From the NCBI GenBank assembly GCA_028571685.1, contig CM053140.1:59278201-59342200 (forward strand): 64,000 nt of DNA, in the 5' to 3' direction. The notes below the pieces were generated by a model that saw only the letters and a list, made by a program, of their open reading frames with translations, was not told the DNA's origin and made no database searches. Within the stretch, counting starts at the first letter, position 1, and every line of letters begins with the position of its first letter. The stretch comes from Heterohyrax brucei (lineage: Eukaryota; Chordata; Mammalia; Hyracoidea; Procaviidae). Shown here in pieces: positions 55,602 to 64,000 of this stretch. The position numbers were made by a program, and so were the translations under genes.

Positions 55602-56870
55602 GAAGACCTTTTTATACCCTATGGCTTCATGAGCCCCTGTACTGTGTCAAGTTTCCTCTGGCAGGGGATATATGTGCGGTACACTACCTACTGGGTACAG
55701 TTCAAGCTCCTTACCTTGGTATTCAAGGTTTTATATTCAAGCTGCTGACTAGCCTCCCCGTATCATCATCTACCACGTCCTCCTTTTCCTCCCCATATTC
55801 CTCCTCCCCCTTCCCTTCCTACATAAAAGCACTCGTTTGAGCCTAACTCACCCTCCAGTGCTCTTGGGGCTGTAACTTCTGCAGAGATGGCTTATCTCCT
55901 CACCCCTGCCTGCACCTGACTGTGAATATAGACTTGTGTCCTCACCCTCCAGCACTCTGAGCCCATACCACTAAGAAGGCAGAGCAGTGGCTCTGCTGTT
56001 TTTAAAGACTAAACTTGGGCTGACCTATGAATTCATTTTATCATTTGGGTCTGTCTCCCAGCAGAGGACACCTGATCACTGTCTCCCACCCCACAAATAC
56101 ATCAAAGAACAGGCTAAGGAAAGAAACCCAGAGCTTCTCTGCCCAAGTCAGCTGCAGTTGGAAATAAAATGTTGAGCTTTGGGGTTTTTCTCCCTTTTGG
56201 ATCTGGCTGGGGCTTAGTAAACCTTCATCAACACTATATGTTCTGTAGGATGTGAGGCCTCCACCATGCAGCCTGCATGCATAATCTCTTCCTGCTGCTC
56301 TAGCACAAGACTGGGGTCTCCAGGAGGCTCTTAGGATGGACAGATGGAACTGAACAGCTGGTCCCTATTAGCATCATGCATGAGCTTGATCCAGGAATGT
56401 GCAGCTCCACAATGATTGGTCAACAGCCCCCACTGATGACTGTCCTATGCAAGCCTGTGCTGAGCACTGGAACTACAAGGCCAGGTTGGATACCATCCCT
56501 GCCCCTGGGAAGCTGAGAGTCTGTTGGCTGGTAGCTGAATCACAAACTGAGGAGCATTAGGAGGCTGTCACTCACCCCAGACTCCACCCCCAGGTAGCAA
56601 TGGGGTTGGGGGCAGAACCTGGGACCCCTAATGCCAAACTACCCCACCACGATCTGCTGTGCAGGTGCCAGGGCAGCTAGGGAGCTGGGATTCCTGGCAA
56701 AGATCTTGACTGATGATAAGACCATGTACATAGAAATGAAATTAAAATAATAGAAACTTGGCTTGATCCACCCCCATCTCCACCCGCCACTCAGGCTCCC
56801 AACACCCAGCTGGCTGCTCTCTTTCTCAGCCTCTATCAAATTCTGTCCTTGAGAAATGGCCTTGTACCCA
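55600..56870. other. Intergenic, nothing certain
   Basis: Two stretches, 55690-55960 and 56440-56640, have the look of old L2-type DNA (tgggtacagttcaagctcct). No gene is seen. Confidence 0.5.
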
Positions 56871-56874
56871 TTAG

Positions 56875-57420
56875 AGTCTTTTCAGTTGAAAGCAACAACA
56901 AAGAGACTTAAACAAACTCGGCTAGCTCAGCTGAGAACTACAGAGATGGATCTACCCAGGAGGTGCTGACTGCACCCTATGCCTATCTCTGGCTCCATTT
57001 CTCTGACAGGTGCTCCTGTCTGCCCTCCTGCACACGTTGCTTTCACTCCTGGCCCATTGCACCCTCACTCCATGATGGAAAAAAGACAACAGCACTTCTC
57101 TTCTGATCCAACCCTCAAAACCCACTGCCGACGAGTTGATTCTGACTCATAGCAACCCTATAGGACAGAGCAGAAGTGCTCCATAGAGTTTCCAAGGAGC
57201 GTCTGGTGTATTAGAACTGCTGACCCTTTGGTTAACAGACATAGCACTTAACTACTACGCCAACAGAGTTTCCTGTCTTTGGACAGCTCCCTCCAAGTAG
57301 ACAGGAGGCTCCTTTACCCCAGAAACCCCAGCAAACGTCTCCTTCCCTTTCATTGGTCTGAACTGGGTCATGTGCCCTTCCCTGGGCCAATCACCATAAC
57401 CAGCTGAGAGGCTTAAGCCA
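56875..57420. repeat. Unclassified old repeat, copy 2, split by an AfroSINE
   Basis: ttgaaagcaacaacaaagag, ctcggctagctcagctgaga and, after the SINE, cattggtctgaactgggtca and gggccaatcaccataaccag. The layout parallels 20340-20850. Confidence 0.5.
57116..57275 (-). repeat. AfroSINE, antisense
   Basis: aaaacccactgccgacgagt, tagagtttccaaggagcgtc and gcacttaactactacgccaa; well preserved. Confidence 0.94.
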
Positions 57421-57739
57421 ACCAAGATCAGTGCCAGCAGCTGAGGGTGAGTGATTCCCACTTTGACCTGGAGGTTGAGAGTGGGAACAGGACAGTTTAC
57501 TGATGAAGCCTCAGAAGGTCTTGTGGGGAGGTCGTGAAATGGAAGGTGGGGAGCAACAAAGAACTGTGACAGACTCCATCTCCTGAGATAATTAATAACA
57601 TTCAACATTCCTCCCTGCTGCCAGTCCAGCCCCATCTCCCACGTTCCATCTTATGCCCCAACTGTGCTGAGCTGTGTGTAGTCCCAGCAGTCCAAGCCGT
57701 TCATGATGGTTGTGTGGCTTCTGCTGGGCGTCCCCTGAC

Positions 57740-59620
57740 CCCGTTCATCCTGCAGATCACAGCATCACCTTCTGTAACTCTGAAACGAGTCACCAGGGCT
57801 GTGAGTTCCCAGACCATCTCGTTCTCACCATCATCCCTCACATCACTTTTGTCATGTGACCCCCTCCCCAGATACACCCAGAGTTTGCCTGTTGCTTTGA
57901 GGCAGGGCCCCAGACAAATCTTAACTAATCACTCTATTCCCAGGTTCTGGCCACTGCTTGGTTTAGAGGAAGAATTCAGCAAATATTTATTGAATTAATG
58001 AAAATAAATTTGTGTTCCAGACGCGGTTTCTGTGAAGTTGCTTGTATTTAACAAATGATAAAGCCGCAGGCCAAGGGGATGAATCTCCACTGGTAGAATT
58101 TCAGGCACCAGTAAGCTGGGGACAGAAGCTTCCTCTATTATTTAGTGCCTGGGGGAGGAAGTGGCTGTCACAGCAGGTGGAATTTTCCATTCATGGCTTT
58201 CCTGTGCAAAAACAATCATGTTGTCTCCTGAAAACACAAATGTGTCGTGGAAACAAATGTGCTTCCCCTTTGGCTTTCTGGATGGGGGAACCTTATCTTG
58301 TCAGGCTTCCTTGTCCTGGTTCCGACTGACAGAACATTCCTGCCTGACATCCCTGTGAGTTGTGAGGGCAATGCCCTGGCTGACCCTCCTTCCACTGCAG
58401 CCCTCTGACCTCAGGGCCCCCAAGCTTCACTGTCAAGCCCATTTCTGTGTGGCTGATAGAGCCCCCAGTGTTAGCTAGGGCTTTGAAGAAGCTGCCTTGC
58501 ACAGCCTAGACATTTCTGCATCAAGCCCACCGGGCTAATTGCTACGCAGGAGCTGCCCTTCGACCTACCCTGATCACGGGGCCCCTCAGTGATCCTTAGG
58601 CTAAGCCTCTTTGCATCCTAGCTCTACTCACTGACTGGCTTCTCTGCCCTCAGGCTCATCCTCTCCAGTCCATCCTCCACTCTGCTGTGAGTGATCCTCA
58701 GTGTACACAAGGCTGATTGGGTCTTCCTTGCTGGGAAGCCTCCCCAGGCTTCCTGGGGTCCCCTCAGACCACAGTCCAAACTTCTTAGCCCTGTCCCAGC
58801 CTCCTAGATGCACAGCCTTAGACACTTAACACTAGGCAAGTACATGCCCTTGCTTTTGCTCCTGTCCTTCTCTCTGCCTGGAGGCTCACCGCTCCCTGTC
58901 AGTCTGGCAAGCACTTCCTTAATCCTCAAGACCCAGTTTCAGCATCCCCTCCTCTGTGAAGCCTTCCCTGATTTTCACAGTAAAGTGAGTCTCCCATGCC
59001 TTGCATCTCTGTTGCTAAGCCTGTTTCTGCATACAGCCCCTCACTACTGATCTCATGATCTATCTCCCCACTGAACAATGAACACATCGAAGTCTGATTT
59101 TCCCATGTTCTAGCATCTGGCAGCACTAAGTGTATCAGTGTGTACTTGTGGGTGGAATGACTGGATGGATGTATTACTAGTGTAGGATCAATAGGAACCA
59201 TTATATCACTGATTTCTGGAGCATACACTACCTACTAGACAGCGTGCTAGGCAGTTTGCCTGCATTTGTCCACCATAGCATCACAACCACCTTGTGATTT
59301 TGACGTGATTATTAAGTCCATTTTACAGATGAGGCATCTTAGATCAGAGAGGTTAAATCCAGCTGAAGGTCACAGTGGGAGGGAGTGAAGGGGCCAGGAT
59401 TGGAACTCAGAAAGTTGGCTTGGCTTCAGCCTCTTCATCCTCCGGGTGCTGTTCTGTGGTCAGGGGACACAGCAGGGAACAAAAGAGATCAAGTCACTAT
59501 CTTCATAGGGTATGTGTGGAGAGTGAGGGGACAAGCCACACACATATCAATATGTAAAACAACACTGTTGTGACAGATGTTATGCAGAAAAATAAGGCAA
59601 GGCCAGGGACCAGAGAGTGG
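57740..59620. other. Intergenic, L2/MIR-rich, no gene
   Basis: L2-like 3' ends lie at about 57740-58000 (aatatttattgaattaatga) and 58800-59165 (gtgaagccttccctgatttt, tagcatctggcagcactaag), and a MIR-like copy at about 59210-59400 (ccattttacagatgaggcat). The intervening 58020-58790 is unique-looking. Confidence 0.6.
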
Positions 59621-59629
59621 CAGGCTGGT

Positions 59630-61560
59630 TGTTGTGGTCAGGTGCTGTCACATCGGTTCCATCTCCTAATGACCCTATGTACAACACAATGAAACACTGC
59701 CTGGTCCTCACAATTAATGTTATGCTAGAGCCCAGTGTTGTAGCCACTGTGTCAGTCCGTCTCACTGAGGGGCTTCCTCTTCTTTACCAAGCATGATGTC
59801 CTTCTTCAGGGATTGGGCCCTCCTGATAACATGTCCAAAGTATGTGAGTGAAGTCTTGCCACCCACACTTGTAAAGAACATTCTGGTTGTGCTTTTTCCA
59901 AGACAGATTTGTTTGTTCTTTTGACAGTCCATCATATACTCGATATTCTTTGCCAACACCATAATTCAAAGGCATCGATTCTTCTTCAGCCTTCCTTATA
60001 CATTGTCCAAATTTGCATGCTTAGGAGGTGATTGAAAAGACTATGGCTTGGCTCAGATGCACCTTAGTCCTCAAAGTGACATCTTTGTTATTTAACACTT
60101 TAAAGAGACCTTTGCAGGAGATTTGCCCAACTCAGGATGTCACTTGTTTTCTTTCTTTCTCTTTTTTTTAGTATTGCACTTTAGATGATGGTATATAGTA
60201 TGCACTATTAAACTCATTAAACAATTAATACATATATTGTTTGGTGACATTGGCTGCCATCCCCATGACATGTCAATACTCTTCCTTCTCTATCTTGAGT
60301 TCCCCACTATCATCTTTGCTGTCCCCTCCTGCCTTCCCATCTCTGCCCCTGGACTGCTGTGCCTGTTTAGTTTTGCTTTGTTTTATAGGCCTGTCTAATC
60401 TTTGGCTGAATTGTAAGCCTCAGGAATGACTTCAGTACTGAGTTAAAAGGGTGTCAGTGGGCTATGCTCTTGGAGTTTTTTCAATCTCTTTCGGACCAGT
60501 AAGTCTGGTCTTTTTCTTGAGTTAGAATTTTGTTCCACAATTTTCTCAGCTCTGTCCAGGACCCTCTGTTGTGATCCCTGTCAGAGCAGGCAGTTGTGGT
60601 AGCCGGGCACTGTCTAACTGTGCTGGATTCAATCTGGTGGAGGCTGTGGTAGTTGTGATCTGTTAGTACTTTGGACTGATGACTAATCTTTCCCTTGTCT
60701 CTTTGGTTTTCTTTATTTTCCCTAGCTTCTGAAGTGGTGAGACTGGTGGAACATCTTAGACAATCACTCGCAAGCCTTTAAGACCCCAGAGGCTACTCAC
60801 CAAAGTAGGATGGAGAACATTTTCTTTATAAACTATGTTATGTCAACTGAGCTAGATGTTCCCCAAGGCCATGGTTCCCATGGCCCTCAGCCCAATAATT
60901 TGCTCCACACGTGGAGTTTAGATGTGTCTGTGGAACTTCTATGACCTTGCCTTGGACAAGTGTGCTGGCTTCCTCAGCACTGTCTTACTCTTCACTAAAG
61001 TTACCACTTACCCCCTTAGTGTTTTTCCATTTCTATGACATCTGATTTCTAGTTATTGCTTCCATGGGCATTGCCTGTGGATCCAAGTGAAATGAAATCC
61101 TCGACAGCTTCAATATTTTTCCATTTGTCATAAAGTTACTTATTGGTCCAGTTGTGAGGATTTTTGTTTTCTTTACCATGAGGCATAATCCATTCTGAAG
61201 GCTATGTTTGGTCTTCATCAGTAAGTACTTCAAGTTCTCTTTGATTTCTGCAAGCAAGGTTGTGTAATCTGCATTTTGTAGGTTGTTAATGAGTCTTCCT
61301 CCCATCCTGGTGCTTTGTTCTTCATATAGTCCAGCTTTTCAGATTATTTGCTCAGCATACAGACTAAATAGGCATGGTCAAACTATGTGACCCTGACACA
61401 CATCTTTCCTTAATTTAAACCATAGTTTCCCCTTGTTCTGTTCAAGAGACTTCTTCTTGGTCTAAGTACAGGTCCTTATGAGCACAATTAAGTGTGCTAG
61501 AATTCTCATTCTTCTCAATGCTATCCATAACTTGTTATGGCTGGGCTAATGATATTTTAG
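59630..61560 (-). repeat. RTE (BovB-like) LINE fragment, antisense, split by an L1
   Basis: The first part, 59630-60135 (gttgtggtcaggtgctgtca, ctgataacatgtccaaagta, ccaagacagatttgtttgtt), and the second part, 61035-61545 (tgcttccatgggcattgcct, gaggatttttgttttcttta, gctatccataacttgttatg), are consecutive pieces of one RTE copy. Confidence 0.88.
60150..61030 (-). repeat. L1 3' UTR, antisense, inserted in the RTE
   Basis: After a T/C-rich edge (ctttctctttttttta) come gtattgcactttagatgatg, cattggctgccatccccatg, ggaccagtaagtctggtctt, tttaagaccccagaggctac and ctatgttatgtcaactgagc, ending at about 61030. It is a well-preserved version of the copies at 30135 and 35410 and covers only the 3' UTR (5'-truncated). 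Confidence 0.85.
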
Positions 61561-63080
61561 GGGATGTCTGAGCAGAGACCTGAATGATGTGACAGAATGA
61601 GCCCTGGTTACAGTTGAGGGAAAGGTGTTCCTGGCAGAGGGAATAGAAAAAGCAAAGGCCGTGAAGCCAGAATGGACTTAGTTTTTATGAGGAAAAGCAA
61701 GAGGTCAGTGTGAGTGAAGCTTAGTGAATGAGGAAGAGGGGAGGGGATGAAGCCGGAAGCGGGGACTGGGGAGTGAGGGGCAGACTCACACACACATCCT
61801 CAACAACTCTGTGGAACTTAATGGCACAGTGCAACTGACATTCCATCTCTCTGTCTCTGTAACTCAATACTCATGTTTGCAGTTGAGGAAACTGAGGCCT
61901 AGAATGGGACAGGACCTGTTCAGGGACAGATAGTGTGGTGGTGTTGGATGTTCTGCTAGAAAACTGCCTTTAGCATCCTTCTCTCTAGGAAGGTGGGCCA
62001 GGGTGCAGTCTGGGCTGGCAAAGCTCTGTTGAGAGGGAGGATGGGATTGTTAGAATTATTGTTATTGGTGCAGAAATAACAGCAGATCCAGCCAAGAGCC
62101 AAATGGGAGAAGAGAAGCCCAGTAGGGGAGGGCAGTCAACAGCTGCTCTCCAGAGGAAGGAGAGTGATTATGGCACAATTGCCTTGATGGTATTTGCTTT
62201 TGCCAGTGTGTTAAACATCCTCCACCCAATCCTGAGTGCCAAACATGAGCTGAACTCCATCAGTCAGACTCATCTGTCAGGCTGTGGAAAGTCCCAGATT
62301 CCACCACAATTACATCGACTGTACCAGAGTGGAGGTGCCAGGAATGGCTCAGCCTCCTCACTTACGCTGTCTTGTGCAGTCCTCACAACAACCACATGAA
62401 GCAGGTGAGAGTACAATCCCAGCCTTACAGAGGAGGTGACTGAGGTCCAGAGAGGTTAGGCCACCTGACCGAGGGCAGTCAGCTGGTGAGTGGTAGGTCA
62501 GAGATCAGATTCAAACCTATGTCCATGTGACTCTGGAGGGCATCAACACTAACCACCCACCCACCTCAGCCTCTTGGTCTGGCCATCCTATCTATCCACT
62601 GCCAGCACATTTGGGTGGGTCACTTTGCCTCCCTGCGCCTTGGTTTTGTCATCTAGAAAATGAAAGTGACAACCCTTGGCCTCTCTGCCTCCTGGAGATG
62701 TTGCGACACCACCTTTGTCCCCGCCCCTTTCTCTACAAAAGATCAGCTTATAACAATATATACAACAGCACTGAATACTGAGCCCCTTGTATACACCCCA
62801 TCTGGGATCCACACATTTGCTCATCAGATCCTCAAGAAAGCCCTATGAAGGCGGAGCCTCAGCTGCATTTTCTAAGGAGGGAGCTGTGGCTCAGAGTGGT
62901 TCAGTGGCTCACCTGAGGCCACACAGCCAGGAATGATGGAGCCAGGTCCCTACTGCCTGAGCTGTCTGACCCCAGAGCCACGGTCTTTTTGATTCCATAC
63001 CCTCCGAAGTCCTGTTAAGAGCTGAGCTGTTTGATGTCTTGGTCAGAGCTTAGCTGTAGAATAAAACAAGGCTGAGCTTA
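61560..63080. other. Intergenic, MIR-containing, no gene
   Basis: MIR-like copies lie at about 61790-61920 (gttgaggaaactgaggccta), 62370-62530 (cttacagaggaggtgactga) and 62800-62960 (ggccacacagccaggaatga). No gene is seen. Confidence 0.6.
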
Positions 63081-63762
63081 AGGGTGGCTTTAAAAAATAT
63101 AACTTGGATCATGTCAGCTACCCCGCTTAAAAGCCGTACTCTGAACCGGCTTGGCCCTGCCCAAATCCCCACCCTCGTATCAGCCATCACCCTCTCTCTG
63201 TCTGCTTGCCATCGTTTGGCTCCTGATGGCTGTTGGGTCACCTGCTCTTTGGGGCCTGACTTGCCTGTGATCTGCTCCCTTTTACTGGAGCACTCTTCTC
63301 TCGTCTGTCCCAGCCCCACGCCATTGTCCCCACTCCCCTCAGATAAAGCTGCAAGGCCTTGGCCCAGCTCATGTGATCCTGCCTGACCTGAGCCTTGTCA
63401 GGTTTCTAGGCTTGCTCCAGCCCCACTGGCAGCCTCCGTACTTGGGGTACCCCAAGTCTCTTCCTGCCTACAGCCTTTGCATAGGTTGTTCCTGCCACTA
63501 AGGAAGCTCTGCCCCATCTTTTTAGCTTCACTGCCTCCTTCTGACCCTTCTGGTCTCAGCTCAAATGCTTCCTCAGTGAGGATTTCTCTGGAATCCCATC
63601 CAAATAAGGCTCTCTTGTTCTTTTCCCTCGTGTTGTTTCAGTCTTTCATTTCATAATAAACAGCCTAGTTTTAAATCATATTCATCTGTTTATCTGTAGA
63701 TCTCTCTCTCCTCTTTAAGTTATAAGCTGTCTGGGGGTGGGAACACCCTGTGGTATTCATGG
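63080..63762 (+). repeat. L2 LINE 3' fragment
   Basis: ttctggtctcagctcaaatg, cagtgaggatttctctggaa and aagttataagctgtctgggg match the order of an L2 3' end in sense direction. Confidence 0.65.
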
Positions 63763-63765
63763 TTT

Positions 63766-63975
63766 AAAAAAAAAGTTTGCCTTCAAGTCAATTCTGACTT
63801 ACAGTGACCCTATCCATATATGTCAGACTAGAACTCTGCATCTTAGGGTTTTCAATGATTGACTTTTCAAAACTAGATTGCCACATCTTTCTTCAGAGAC
63901 CCCTCTGGGAGAACTTGACCCTTCAACTTTTTGGCTAGCAGTGGAGCACTGAACTCTTTGCAGTGCTCAGAGACT
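63766..63975 (-). repeat. Divergent SINE, antisense
   Basis: agtttgccttcaagtcaatt, ctgacttacagtgaccctat and gctagcagtggagcactgaa resemble the AfroSINE subfamily seen at 48895, with an internal extension. Confidence 0.7.
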
Positions 63976-64000
63976 CAGGTGTTCATGATGCCTAGCACAA

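Overview
The window is vertebrate nuclear DNA from an afrotherian mammal, most likely an elephant. Two things show this. Exons with GT/AG splice sites encode a mammalian receptor tyrosine phosphatase. The interspersed repeats are dominated by AfroSINE-type tRNA-derived SINEs and by RTE (BovB-like) LINEs that share the SINE tail, with L1s of a type I associate with elephants. The species call is inference from repeat type; no database was consulted.

Positions 1-29866 hold the 3' part of PTPRU (type IIB receptor protein tyrosine phosphatase, also called PCP-2, lambda or psi) on the + strand. Fifteen coding exons (6425-28767) join in frame without a stop and encode the last 611 residues: the end of the juxtamembrane segment, phosphatase domain D1, domain D2 and the C-terminus. 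A 3' UTR of about 1.1 kb follows, with an AATAAA at 29842. The extracellular MAM/Ig/fibronectin exons and the transmembrane exon lie upstream of the window. D1 keeps the Cys-x5-Arg loop but has WPE in place of WPD and lacks the KNRY substrate-recognition motif. This fits the known status of PTPRU as a catalytically impaired (pseudo)phosphatase.

Positions 1-6424 are intron dominated by an old L1 with a foreign repeat inserted in it. Introns between the PTPRU exons hold MIR-like, L1, AfroSINE and RTE copies. From 29.9 to 64 kb I see no gene. This flank is a graveyard of nested mobile elements: antisense L1 3' ends (30.1 and 60.1 kb), a deletion-derivative L1 (35.4-38.8 kb) carrying a near-perfect 86-bp inverted repeat, a mariner with long inverted arms (31.2-31.8 kb), several RTE copies including one of about 3 kb (40.1-43.1 kb), a broken endogenous retrovirus pol (43.4-46.1 kb), and unique or L2/MIR-rich DNA from 49 to 64 kb. 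Human PTPRU is followed by a large gene-poor interval, so the emptiness is expected.

I see no previously undescribed protein system. The most unusual structures are the 36.1-36.4 kb inverted repeat, the mariner with duplicated inverted ends, and the visible sharing of one RTE-type tail by SINEs with two different tRNA-like heads. Repeat boundaries are judged by eye and are approximate (usually within 10-30 bases). Splice junctions of PTPRU were placed base by base by reading frame.
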